A stretch of 64,000 bases of DNA, taken from NCBI RefSeq assembly GCF_003054175.1, contig NZ_QBKN01000010.1, forward strand, positions 82,041-146,040. The letters run 5' to 3'. Below the pieces are notes generated by a model. That model had not been told where the DNA came from. It saw only the letters and a list, made by a program, of their open reading frames with translations, and did no database searches. Below are positions 35,079 to 44,882 of the stretch, in pieces (positions within the stretch are counted from its first letter, which is position 1; every line of letters starts with the position of its first letter). The position numbers and the translations under genes were made by a program. The DNA is from Allosediminivita pacifica (GTDB taxonomy: Bacteria; Pseudomonadota; Alphaproteobacteria; Rhodobacterales; Rhodobacteraceae).

Positions 35079-36740
35079 TCAGTCGAAGGTGGTGGTGGTC
35101 GCGGCCTCGAGCTCGGCCACGGTGCGGGCGAGCACTTCGTTGCCGGAGACGTCGGCCTGTGCGAATTGCGCGACGACGCGCTCGGGGTCGAGGGCGAGGT
35201 TGTCGGCGATGGCCCCGTTGCTGCCGTAGGGGCCGTAGGTCTGGCCGCCGACGGAGAAATAGATCGCGCCCGCGTTGCCGGTACGGATCGTCGGCGCCTG
35301 TTCGGTGCGCGGAACCGAGTAGGTATCGCCGGCGTTCATGATCGCTTCGTAGACGGTGGCGCCCGAGGGCGACTTCACCCGGACCCAGGAATCGCGCGTG
35401 GCGACGATGGTCACGCCCGGCGCGCTTTCGGCAAGCACCTGCGGCGAGGGACGCTGGTCGTCACCGCCCTGCCCGGCATCGGCGAACTGCTGACGCGGGT
35501 CGGGCTGGCGGGGCTGGGAGAGCTCGGCGATGACGCGGCGCAGGTCGCCGTCGCTTTCGAGATCGGCGCGCGGGTAGATGGCGGCCAGAAGCGCGGGATC
35601 GAGCGGCACGTCCTCGGAAGACTGGCCGTTGGCGCCCGCAGGACCGAGCGTGTCGCCGTTGACGGCAAAATAGATCGCTCCGGCTTCGCCAAGCTCGACC
35701 CGGGGGTCGGTCGCATCGGCGGGCACGGGCACGGTGTCGCCAGCATCGAGGATGCCGGAGTGAAGCACGTTGCCCTCGCCATCACGCAGGCGGACCCAGG
35801 ACGGACGCGCCGCTACAAGGGTCACGCCCTGCTGCGGCAGGCCCGTGGGGGTCGCGCCGTCGCCGGAGCGGCGGAAATCGTCGAGCGCTGCGACCGCGAG
35901 CCGGGTATCCTGCCGGATGCGCGGCAGATCGGACCGCGTTGCCCCGGCGAAGACGCCCACGCTTTCGGGATCGAGCGTGGAAATCGGCGCGTCGCGGGCC
36001 ACAACCACCGGCACATCGAGCGCCTGTGGGCGATAGAGCCGGTCGAAGGCCTCGGCCGTGGGCGGGGAGTAGACGCCGGATCCGCCACGCGCGCCGCTCT
36101 GCTCCTGACGCTCGGCCATGACGCTGGGGGACATGGCCTCTTCCAGCGGATCGAGTTCGCTGAGCACGACGGGGGTCTGGTCGACCGGAGCCAGCTGCAC
36201 GCGCTGAACTTCCTTCAGGACGGTCCAGCCGCCGTAACCGATGCCCGCGATGAGGGCGAGGAGCACGAGCGTCGATCCGATGGCGCCGGGTTCGACATTG
36301 GCGAAGGGCGAGCTGCTTTGCGGGGCGAAGGGCAGCTTGGGATCTGCGAGCGGGTCGCGGGCCTTGGGGCGCGGCGCACGCTCCTCTTCCTTGCGGATGG
36401 AGGAGGCCTGATCGGACATGCCGTGCGCGGTGGTGAAGCCGCTTTCCGCACAGAACTGGCGGAAGGCATCGTCGGGGTCCATGCCGAGGTAGCGCGCATA
36501 TGAGCGCACGTAGCCCGCGATGAATCCCGGCGTATCGAAAGCCGAGGGATCGCAGTTCTCGACCGCGGCGATGTAGCTGGCCTTGATGCGGAGTTCGCGC
36601 TGTACGTCGAGCAGCGACTTGCCAAGCGTCGCGCGTTCGCCCCGCATCAGATCACCGAGGCTCACGTGGAAGTCATCAAAACCCTGCGGGCTTTGCTGGT
36701 CCTGCGCCTTCGACAATTTGCCGGTCTTGCGCCCGATCAT
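35079..36740 (-). CDS. RodZ-like HTH membrane protein with two DUF4115 domains
   Basis: This protein of about 553 residues has a cytoplasmic HTH_25 domain at about 28-95 ([29 protein letters not shown]... read in parts). One membrane segment at about 156-176 ([17 protein letters not shown]) follows, then a long disordered region. After this come two tandem beta-rich DUF4115 domains, each with a copy of GVTxVAxRxSWVR, AGDTxxVP and GAIYFxVxGxTxGP (about 305-380 and 442-518). RodZ normally has one such domain and links MreB to the cell wall machine. The start ATG is preceded by GGGGCAGTGGA; a GTG two codons upstream is possible. Confidence 0.88.
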   Translation of the reverse strand: MIGRKTGKLSKAQDQQSPQGFDDFHVSLGDLMRGERATLGKSLLDVQRELRIKASYIAAVENCDPSAFDTPGFIAGYVRSYARYLGMDPDDAFRQFCAESGFTTAHGMSDQASSIRKEEERAPRPKARDPLADPKLPFAPQSSSPFANVEPGAIGSTLVLLALIAGIGYGGWTVLKEVQRVQLAPVDQTPVVLSELDPLEEAMSPSVMAERQEQSGARGGSGVYSPPTAEAFDRLYRPQALDVPVVVARDAPISTLDPESVGVFAGATRSDLPRIRQDTRLAVAALDDFRRSGDGATPTGLPQQGVTLVAARPSWVRLRDGEGNVLHSGILDAGDTVPVPADATDPRVELGEAGAIYFAVNGDTLGPAGANGQSSEDVPLDPALLAAIYPRADLESDGDLRRVIAELSQPRQPDPRQQFADAGQGGDDQRPSPQVLAESAPGVTIVATRDSWVRVKSPSGATVYEAIMNAGDTYSVPRTEQAPTIRTGNAGAIYFSVGGQTYGPYGSNGAIADNLALDPERVVAQFAQADVSGNEVLARTVAELEAATTTTFD

Positions 36741-36865
36741 GTCCACTGCCCCGTCATCCGTACGTGCCCCTGCCGCCGCATTTTTTGCGGCATCACACGA
36801 TTCGCGCGATGCCTTTATTCAGTCGAGGCTAACACATAACAAGGGTTTTGGCATGATTTGAACTA

Positions 36866-38089
36866 CTATGCGCTGAGCTCGGCGCGATTCAGCGCACAGT
36901 GACTCCAGAGTTCGTCCATGGCCCGAACGAGGTGATCCATCTCTCCGGGACCGTGCACCGGCGAGGGCGTGAAGCGCAGACGCTCCGTCCCGCGGGGAAC
37001 TGTCGGGAAGTTGATCGGCTGTACGTAGATCCCGTAACCCTCGAGAAGCATGTCGGAAAGCTGCTTGGTGTGAACCGGATCACCGACGATCACGGGCACG
37101 ATATGCGAACCGTGATCGATGATCGGCAGGCCCATGCCCTTGAGACGCGTCTTGAGGATGTTGGCGCGTTCCTGATGCAGAGCCCGCAGGTCGCGGTCCC
37201 CCTTGAGGTGCCGGATAGAGGCGGCCGCCCCGGCGGCGACGGCTGGCGGGATCGAAGTCGTGAAGATGAACCCCGGGGCATAGGAGCGGATGGCATCGCA
37301 CATCCGCTCAGACGCGGCGATGTAGCCACCGAAGACACCGAAGGCCTTGCCCAGCGTGCCGTTGATGATGTCGATACGGTAGGCGAGCCGGTCGCGTTCG
37401 GAAAGGCCGCCACCGCGCGGGCCATACATGCCCACGGCGTGCACTTCATCGAGATAGGTCATCGCGCCGAATTCATCGGCCAGATCGCAAAGCGCTTCGA
37501 TCGGACCGAAGTCGCCGTCCATCGAGTAGACGGATTCAAACGCGATCAGCTTGGGCGCTGCGGGATCGTCGGCTTCGAGCTTGGCGCGCAGGTCTTCAAC
37601 ATCGTTGTGCTTGAAGATGCGCTTGGCACCGCCGTTGCGGCGGATGCCCTCGATCATCGAGGCGTGGTTGAGTTCGTCGGAATAGATGATGAGGCCGGGG
37701 AAAAGCTTGGGTAGCGTCGACAGAGTCGCGTCGTTGGCCACATAGGCCGAAGAGAAGACCAGAGCCGATTCCTTGCCGTGCAAGTCGGAAAGCTCCGCCT
37801 CGAGCCGCTTATGGAAGACGGTGGTGCCGCTGATGTTGCGCGTGCCGCCAGAGCCAGCGCCGGTGGCGTCAATCGCCTCGTGCATGGCAGCCGTCACGAC
37901 CGGATGCTGCCCCATGCCGAGGTAGTCGTTGCCGCACCACACGGTGATAGGCGTCTCGCTCCCATCGGGACGACGCCAAGTCGCGTGCGGAAACTGACCC
38001 TTCTTCCGTTCGATATCGATAAAGGTCCGGTAGCGGCCTTCTTCGTGCAGGCGGTTCAGGGCTTCGTCGAGCTTTGCGGTGTAGTCCAC
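36866..38089 (-). CDS. hemA: 5-aminolevulinate synthase
   Basis: This 407-residue PLP enzyme condenses glycine and succinyl-CoA to 5-aminolevulinate (Shemin/C4 pathway), the first step of tetrapyrrole synthesis. Lys248 in [14 protein letters not shown] is the Schiff-base lysine. [13 protein letters not shown] and [15 protein letters not shown] are typical. The start is GTG, fixed by GGAGGG 6 bases upstream and by the family's N-terminus [11 protein letters not shown]. An FNR-type box lies 138 bases upstream, so oxygen control is likely. The gap before the next gene downstream on this strand (RodZ-like) has a short hairpin GCCGCA/TGCGGC. Confidence 0.95.
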   Translation of the reverse strand: MDYTAKLDEALNRLHEEGRYRTFIDIERKKGQFPHATWRRPDGSETPITVWCGNDYLGMGQHPVVTAAMHEAIDATGAGSGGTRNISGTTVFHKRLEAELSDLHGKESALVFSSAYVANDATLSTLPKLFPGLIIYSDELNHASMIEGIRRNGGAKRIFKHNDVEDLRAKLEADDPAAPKLIAFESVYSMDGDFGPIEALCDLADEFGAMTYLDEVHAVGMYGPRGGGLSERDRLAYRIDIINGTLGKAFGVFGGYIAASERMCDAIRSYAPGFIFTTSIPPAVAAGAAASIRHLKGDRDLRALHQERANILKTRLKGMGLPIIDHGSHIVPVIVGDPVHTKQLSDMLLEGYGIYVQPINFPTVPRGTERLRFTPSPVHGPGEMDHLVRAMDELWSHCALNRAELSA

Positions 38090-38226
38090 CGGTTCCCTCC
38101 ATCTTCGCTTTGGCCGGACTTTCGGCCTATGCGCGGGGGACCCTGGTTGGCCCCTCAAGGTCTAGAATGAATATAGACTGCGCACTGGGATGACAACGGT
38201 CTAGAGGGAGACCGACGGTCGCAGCC

Positions 38227-38240
38227 TTGATCTGCATCAA
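38227..38240. promoter_or_regulatory. FNR/FnrL-type box between hemA and the dipeptidase gene
   Basis: TTGAT-CTGC-ATCAA is a perfect FNR consensus. It lies 138 bases from the hemA start and 132 bases from the start of the divergent gene. FnrL control of hemA is known in Rhodobacter. The rest of the gap (38090-38371) shows no other clear motif. Confidence 0.75.
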
Positions 38241-38371
38241 CACGTTCAATGACTTCGCGACAGGCACCGTGTCCCATACTGCCATATGTCGCCTATCGGA
38301 AACCTGCCCGGGCGTCTGGACAGTGCCGGGACCTCTGCTACCGTCGCGCCAAAATCAGAACCGGAGGCCCC

Positions 38372-39745
<1,374 letters not shown>

Positions 39746-39756
39746 GCAACGAAATA

Positions 39757-39780
39757 GGGGCCGCGAATGCGGTCCCTTCT
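39757..39780. terminator. Terminator between dipeptidase and rlmE genes
   Basis: GGGGCCGC-GAAT-GCGGTCCC (one G-T pair) followed by TTCTTTTT on the plus strand. It can serve both convergent genes, since the other side is also A/T-rich (TATTTC). Confidence 0.7.
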
Positions 39781-39840
39781 TTTTATATCAGTTAGTTAAA
39801 CACTGAAGCTCACGCAGCACGTGAACTTTTTCGAGTGACG

Positions 39841-40551
39841 TCAGCCGCGGAAACCGCGGGCGACGACGAACTTCTCGGAGGAATCCTTGCGGCTCGCGGG
39901 CGGCTTCACGTGGGCAACGGTCTCGAAGCGGCGCTTCAGCGTGTTCTGAAGCTCGCTCTCGGCACCGCCGGCCAGGACCTTGGCGACGAATGTGCCACCG
40001 GGTTCGAGCACGTCGAAGGCCAGCTCCGCTGCTGCCTCGCAGAGCGCCATGATCCGCAGGTGGTCGGTCTGCTTGTGCCCCGAGGAGGCCGCGGCCATGT
40101 CGGACATGACCACGTCGGCATTACCGCCGAGCCATTCCTTGACCTTGTCGTCGGCGCCTTCGTCGAGGAAATCGAGCTGATGGATCTCGGCCCCGGCGAT
40201 GGGATCGACGGCCTGGAGGTCGACGCCGATCACCCTGCCCTGCGCCTTGCCCTGCTTTTCCCCGAGCGCGTTCACCCGCGGCACGGCCACCTGGCACCAG
40301 CCGCCGGGCGCGCAACCGAGGTCGACAACGCGCGCGCCGGGCACGAGAAAGCGGAACTTCTCGTCCAGTTCGAGGATCTTGTAGGCCGCGCGGCCGCGGA
40401 AGCCCTCGGCATTCGCGCGCTTCACGTAGGGATCGTTGAGCTGTCGCTGCAGCCAGCGCGTCGAGCTGAGCTTGCGCCCCCGCGCCGTCTTGACCTTCAC
40501 CTTGAGGTCCCGCTCTCCGCGGCCAGACGTGTTCTTCGGCCCCTTAGCCAT
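39841..40551 (-). CDS. rlmE: 23S rRNA 2'-O-methyltransferase (U2552)
   Basis: This 236-residue methyltransferase acts on U2552 in the A loop of 23S rRNA in the 50S subunit. The SAM site is [15 protein letters not shown], the acidic motif is DVVMSDMAA, and [11 protein letters not shown] carries the second catalytic Lys. The first Lys of the K-D-K-E set is in [12 protein letters not shown]. The N-terminal basic region ([19 protein letters not shown]) is an RNA-binding extension common in this family. It lies 66 bases after coxM on the same strand and may be read through from that unit. Confidence 0.93.
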   Translation of the reverse strand: MAKGPKNTSGRGERDLKVKVKTARGRKLSSTRWLQRQLNDPYVKRANAEGFRGRAAYKILELDEKFRFLVPGARVVDLGCAPGGWCQVAVPRVNALGEKQGKAQGRVIGVDLQAVDPIAGAEIHQLDFLDEGADDKVKEWLGGNADVVMSDMAAASSGHKQTDHLRIMALCEAAAELAFDVLEPGGTFVAKVLAGGAESELQNTLKRRFETVAHVKPPASRKDSSEKFVVARGFRG

Positions 40552-40617
40552 TGCGCCACCTTTGCATTCCGGATCGCGCCGCTATAGCAGCGGCGCGCAG
40601 CGGCGTCACCCGGGTAT

Positions 40618-41409
40618 CTAGTGCGCGGCCGCCACGGCCCGCCGCGCGATGACAGCGGCGATATGCGCCCGGTAGCCGGCGGACCCGTGAATGTCCGAGA
40701 TCAGCCCCTCGGCCGGAAGCGACAGCCCATCGAGGGCCTCGGGCGTGAAGCTCTCGCTCAGCGCCGCCTCGGCCTCGGTCCAGCGGAAGACGCCCTCTTC
40801 GGAGGCGCCGGTCACGCCGACGCGGGCCCCGTCGGGGAACCTGGCAACAAAGACGCCGACCAGGGCGAACCGCGACGCGGGCTGCGCGAACTTCACGTAG
40901 GCCGAGACCTCGGGGATCGGGATATTGACCCGGGTGATGATCTCGCCCTCTTCCAGCGCGGTGGTGAACATGCCCTGAAAGTAGTCGTCGGCTGCAATCT
41001 CGCGCCGGTCGGTCACGATGGTGCCGCCGCAGGCCAGCACGGCCGCCGGGTAGCAAGCCGAGGGATCGTTGTTGGCAAGGCTGCCGCCGATGGTGCCCCG
41101 GGTGCGCACGGCGGCGTCGCCGATCTGGCCGGCGAGCGCCGCGAAGCCGGGAAAGGCCTCGGCCGCGTCGTGCGCGATGGCCCGGTGGGTCTCGCCACCG
41201 CCAAGAGACAGGACGCCGCCGGTGGCGCGGATGTCGCGCAGCTCCTCGATCGCGGTGAGGCTGACGAGCTTCGACGGCATGGCAAGCCGCTGCTTCAGCG
41301 CCGGGATCAGGGTCTGACCGCCGGCAAGCGCCTGCGCTTCATCATCGTCTTTCAGGACGGCAAGCGCATCGGCCAGGGTCGTCGGGCGGGTGAACTCGAA
41401 TTCATACAT
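40618..41409 (-). CDS. coxM: CO/xanthine dehydrogenase family FAD-binding subunit (CoxM-like)
   Basis: This 263-residue flavoprotein subunit passes electrons from the Fe-S subunit to FAD. The FAD motifs ALAGGQTLIPALKQRL near 31 and TIGGSLANNDPSACYPAAVLAC near 108 (usual form TIGGxxAHxDP) are present. The C-terminal CO_deh_flav_C domain (AFRWTEAE-type) completes it. It is last in coxG-coxS-coxM. No molybdopterin large subunit is encoded in the window, so its partner must be elsewhere or the set is a remnant. The substrate cannot be called CO without the large subunit. Confidence 0.88.
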   Translation of the reverse strand: MYEFEFTRPTTLADALAVLKDDDEAQALAGGQTLIPALKQRLAMPSKLVSLTAIEELRDIRATGGVLSLGGGETHRAIAHDAAEAFPGFAALAGQIGDAAVRTRGTIGGSLANNDPSACYPAAVLACGGTIVTDRREIAADDYFQGMFTTALEEGEIITRVNIPIPEVSAYVKFAQPASRFALVGVFVARFPDGARVGVTGASEEGVFRWTEAEAALSESFTPEALDGLSLPAEGLISDIHGSAGYRAHIAAVIARRAVAAAH

Positions 41410-41432
41410 GGTCTAAGCTCCTGTCCGGCGCG

Positions 41433-41918
41433 TCACTCGGCGGCGCTACCGGCAACCTCCTGCCCGCTCGCGGCCATGATGGCGCGGACGATGTTATGAT
41501 AGCCGGTACAGCGGCACAGGTTGCCCTCGAGATGCTCGCGCACCTCGTCCTCGGTCGGCTTTGGCGTGTGGTCGAGCATCGCGGACGCGGTCATCACCAT
41601 GCCCGGCGTGCAGAAGCCGCACTGAAGCCCGTGATAGTCGCGGAAGGCCCGCTGGACGGGGTGCAGCGTTCCGTCGGGATCGGCCATGCCCTCGATCGTG
41701 GTGATGTCGGCGCCGTCGCATTCGAGCGCGAAGATGCTGCAGGCCTTCACGGGCGAGCCGTCCAGATGAATGACGCAGGCACCGCACTGGCTGGTGTCGC
41801 ACCCGACATGCGTGCCGGTCAGCTTCAGCACGTCGCGCAGGAATCCGGTCATCAGCGTGTTGTCGGGAATATCCTTCGTCACGGACTCGCCGTTGACGGT
41901 CATCGTTACTTCGGTCAT
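41433..41918 (-). CDS. coxS: (2Fe-2S)-binding subunit of a molybdenum hydroxylase (CoxS-like)
   Basis: This 161-residue electron-transfer subunit has two [2Fe-2S] clusters. Plant-type ligands lie in [15 protein letters not shown] with the fourth Cys in [10 protein letters not shown]. The alpha-helical C-terminal cluster has [10 protein letters not shown] and CRCTGYHN. The length and Cys pattern are complete. It lies 23 bases upstream of coxM and 22 bases downstream of coxG on the same strand. It would sit between the Mo site of a large subunit and the FAD subunit. Confidence 0.9.
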   Translation of the reverse strand: MTEVTMTVNGESVTKDIPDNTLMTGFLRDVLKLTGTHVGCDTSQCGACVIHLDGSPVKACSIFALECDGADITTIEGMADPDGTLHPVQRAFRDYHGLQCGFCTPGMVMTASAMLDHTPKPTEDEVREHLEGNLCRCTGYHNIVRAIMAASGQEVAGSAAE

Positions 41919-41940
41919 CGCGTCTCCCCCTCCTTACTCG

Positions 41941-42480
41941 TTACGCGGCATCGCCACCGCCGGAGACCATCCGGCGGAACCAGCCTTTGCGTTTCTCGCC
42001 ATCCTCGGTCTCGACCTCCGGCGCTTCCTCGGGGTCCGTCGGCCCCTCGACGGCAGCCTGCAGATTGGCGAAGAACTGATCGGCCATCTTGCGGGCAAAA
42101 CCGTCCACGACCCGACCGCCGAGCTGAGCGAGCTTGCCGCCGACCTTGGCCTCGACTTCGTAGTGCAGGCGCGTGCCCGTCTCGATGGCTTCCAGACGGA
42201 CGGTGGCGCCGCCCTTGGCAAAGCCGGCCGCGCCGCCCTTGCCGGAACCCGAAAGGTGCAGGCTTTCGGGTTCGACCATGTCGCTGATTTCCACCTGGCC
42301 GTTGAAGGTAGCCTTCACCGGCCCGACCTTCTGGGTCACCACGGCCTCGTAGCCGTTCTCCGGGTCCCCAGAGAGTTCCTTGCACCCCGGCAGCGAGGCC
42401 TTGAGGACCTCGGGATCGAGGATGGCCGCCCATACGATTTCGGGCGGCGCCGCGATCTCGCGGCTTTCGCTCATCTCCAT
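41941..42480 (-). CDS. coxG: SRPBCC family protein, CoxG-like
   Basis: This 179-residue START/SRPBCC-fold protein starts MEMSESREIAAPPEIVWAAILDPEVLKASLPGC, the usual CoxG opening. The helix-grip fold continues to about 150 (GQVEISDMVEP, YEVEAKVGGKLAQLGGRVVDGFARKMADQFF) and is followed by an acidic then basic tail. CoxG is needed to anchor CO dehydrogenase at the membrane in Afipia (Oligotropha). The start is fixed by GGAGG 6 bases upstream. It is the first gene of the three-gene set, 109 bases after bamB. Confidence 0.88.
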   Translation of the reverse strand: MEMSESREIAAPPEIVWAAILDPEVLKASLPGCKELSGDPENGYEAVVTQKVGPVKATFNGQVEISDMVEPESLHLSGSGKGGAAGFAKGGATVRLEAIETGTRLHYEVEAKVGGKLAQLGGRVVDGFARKMADQFFANLQAAVEGPTDPEEAPEVETEDGEKRKGWFRRMVSGGGDAA

Positions 42481-42589
42481 GGGCATCCTCCTTCGTCTGG
42501 CACCGGACCGGACCGGCATCTGCTGGCGCAAGACAATGCGATTTCCGCGGCGGGGGCAAGGGTGCCCGGCGGATATTCCGGAGGTGTCC

Positions 42590-43933
42590 TCAGCGAAAGG
42601 CGTGCAGTACGCCGTTTCCGGAAACCACGTATAGCGTGCCGCCGGCCACGATGGGCGCGGAGGTGGCGCCGCCGGGGACCTCGACCTCGGAAAGCAGGGC
42701 GCCGTTCTCGGGGCTGAACGTGCGGATGGCGCCGTCGGAGGACGCGACGATCAGGCGATTGCCGGCCAAGATCGGGCCATAATTGACGAAGGACCTGTCG
42801 CGGCGGCGGTTCGGCTGGGCGCTCGGCACCCAGCCGGGCAGTTCCACCTCCCAAATGACCCCGCCCGTGGCGGCATCGAGCCGCACCAGCGCGTTGCGGT
42901 CGGACACGAGGAAGACCGATCCGCCCGCAACCCAGGGCATGTGCAGCGCGCCCATATCGGCGGTCCAGAGGCGTTCGCCGCTGCCGAGGCCGAGGGCGAC
43001 GGTCTGACCGGCGGAGTTGCCGGCATAGACGGTGTCGCCGACGATCACCGGATCGCCGGTTACGTCGTTGGCACGGTCGATGGCGCGGCCGCCACGGCGG
43101 CCGGATAGCGTCGCGTTCCAGCGGCGCAGACCACCCTGGCGGAAGGCCGCCTGCAGCGTGCCGTCCCCGTAGGAGAAGATCGCAAGATCTTCGCCGACGG
43201 CGGGCGCCGGGGCACCGGCGATGTTGTGGATATTGGCGACGCCCTCGGCGCGCCAGCGCACGCGACCATCGCCTGCCTCGATGGCCCAGCCCGTTTCGTC
43301 GCCGCTTGTCACATAGACCAGACCGTCGCGGTAGGTCGGCGCGCCCGACGCCTCGGCGCCGAGACGCTGCTGCCAGAGCTCGGCCCCGGTTTCAGGATCG
43401 AAGGCGGTGAGCGTGCCGAAGCCGGTGGTCACGTAGAGGCGCCCGCCGCCGACAGCCATGCCGCCGCCCTGGGCCGCCACCGCATCGTCACGCAGGGGCA
43501 CCAGCGACTTCGACCAGAGCGCGCCACCTGCAAGCGACGTCGCCTGCAGCGTCGAGGCGCTGTCGAGCGTGAAGATGCGTCCGTCCGCGACGACCGGATC
43601 GGCGATGATGCGGTTGCGGCGCGAGTTGCCCTGCCCGATCGACGTCGACCACTGGGGCGCAAAGGCGCCGGAGAAGGCGGCATTCGAGACGCGGGCGTGC
43701 GGCGAGACCGGGCTCTGGGCCCAGTTGGCCACCGACTGCTGCCCCGGCAGCGCGATCGGCGCGGACCCGCGCGGCGTGCTTTCCGCTTCGGATCCCGGGC
43801 CGGTGCGCAGTATCTCGCGCACGCCGAGCCGTTCGCCCGTCAGGATGTTCTCGTTCTCGGCACAGCCCGCCATGAACACAAGCGCAGCCCCTGCCAGGAT
43901 CGCCGCACCTCGGTTGCGTCGAAGATCGCGCAT
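42590..43933 (-). CDS. bamB: BamB-like PQQ-repeat beta-propeller lipoprotein
   Basis: This lipoprotein of about 447 residues has a signal ending LVFMAGC with the lipid-modified Cys24. Eight WD/PQQ-type propeller blades follow (LYVTTGFGTLTAFDPETGAELWQQRLG, LVYVTSGDETGWAIEAGDGRVRWR, LVRLDAATGGVIWEVELPGW, read in parts). BamB is the outer membrane lipoprotein that scaffolds BamA in beta-barrel assembly. The start is the second of two ATG codons after GGAAGGGG. A YfgM-like gene lies directly upstream, the usual partner order. The der gene that commonly follows in relatives is not here. Confidence 0.9.
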   Translation of the reverse strand: MRDLRRNRGAAILAGAALVFMAGCAENENILTGERLGVREILRTGPGSEAESTPRGSAPIALPGQQSVANWAQSPVSPHARVSNAAFSGAFAPQWSTSIGQGNSRRNRIIADPVVADGRIFTLDSASTLQATSLAGGALWSKSLVPLRDDAVAAQGGGMAVGGGRLYVTTGFGTLTAFDPETGAELWQQRLGAEASGAPTYRDGLVYVTSGDETGWAIEAGDGRVRWRAEGVANIHNIAGAPAPAVGEDLAIFSYGDGTLQAAFRQGGLRRWNATLSGRRGGRAIDRANDVTGDPVIVGDTVYAGNSAGQTVALGLGSGERLWTADMGALHMPWVAGGSVFLVSDRNALVRLDAATGGVIWEVELPGWVPSAQPNRRRDRSFVNYGPILAGNRLIVASSDGAIRTFSPENGALLSEVEVPGGATSAPIVAGGTLYVVSGNGVLHAFR

Positions 43934-43952
43934 CATTCGCCCCTTCCGGCCT

Positions 43953-44612
43953 TCAGCCGCCCGCGGGCGGTGTACCGCCCAGGGCAACAATCAACTGCGT
44001 GGCACGGCGGCGCAAGCCTGCCGTGGCCTCCGAATCCTGGCTGATCGACTGCAGCCGCTCCAGCGCCGCTTCGCGCTCGCCCGCCTCTACGTCGAGCAGG
44101 GCAAGCTGTTCCTCGGCCAGCAGGCGCAGGGGCTGGCCGGGCACGGCGAGAGCCTCGAGGCCGCTACGGCGTTCTTCCAGGGAAAGCGCCTCGCCACCAC
44201 GCGAGAGCGCCTTGAAGCTTGCGACCTGCCGATAGAACTGGGCGACCCCGGAATCGTCGGCCACTGCCGAGAGACGCTGCACCGCCGCCTGCGCATCCTC
44301 TGCCTCGGCGGCCTCGTTCGCGGCGAGCAGCGCCAGGACGGCGCGGCCGCTTTCGGTGGGCGGTTCGATGGCGTTGAGGGCCGCGAGCCGCGCCTCGGCC
44401 TCACCCTCGTCGAGGGCGGAGAGGATCGCGTCGCCGAAGGCCTGTGCGCGGGCGCTGTCGCGGGCCTGGCTCCATTCCCGCCAGGCGGCGCCGCCGACGA
44501 TGAGCAGGACCAGCAGAATCGCGATCCAGCCGTAGCGTTTCATCAGACCGAACAGCCTGTCGCGGCGGACCTCTTCGGTGACTTCCTCGATAAAGCTGTC
44601 CGACTGGCTCAC
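43953..44612 (-). CDS. YfgM-like TPR membrane protein
   Basis: This protein of about 219 residues starts at GTG (MSQSDSFIEEVTEEVRRDRLFGLMKRYGW), with AAGGGGGT upstream. A single membrane segment at about 28-44 (IAILLVLLIVGGAAW) is followed by a periplasmic helical TPR-like region of about 165 residues (AGEREAALERLQSISQDSEATAGLRRRATQLI). This is the topology of YfgM/TPR_21 proteins, which act with SecYEG and periplasmic chaperones. It lies 19 bases upstream of bamB. An ATG-initiated longer frame upstream is not supported. Confidence 0.85.
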   Translation of the reverse strand: MSQSDSFIEEVTEEVRRDRLFGLMKRYGWIAILLVLLIVGGAAWREWSQARDSARAQAFGDAILSALDEGEAEARLAALNAIEPPTESGRAVLALLAANEAAEAEDAQAAVQRLSAVADDSGVAQFYRQVASFKALSRGGEALSLEERRSGLEALAVPGQPLRLLAEEQLALLDVEAGEREAALERLQSISQDSEATAGLRRRATQLIVALGGTPPAGG

Positions 44613-44882
44613 GCCTACCCCCTTGATCAGTGCCCGGTTTTCCGGATCGCCCCCTCTTATCGCCTCGGTCCGGGCCTGCCAAGGCCGCGACCGGTGGCTT
44701 TTTGCGCACGCTCCACCGGCAAAATGGAGACTAGCGCCATAAATATGGAACAAAATCCCGCGTGACGGTTCATCCGGTTCTTGATGACTGAATGACGTCC
44801 ACGTAAACCAAGCCCGGTATATAGGTTTCTTAATTTTTGACGGCGTATGCCCCTTCGGGGTCTGCATGACGGGATGGCCACA

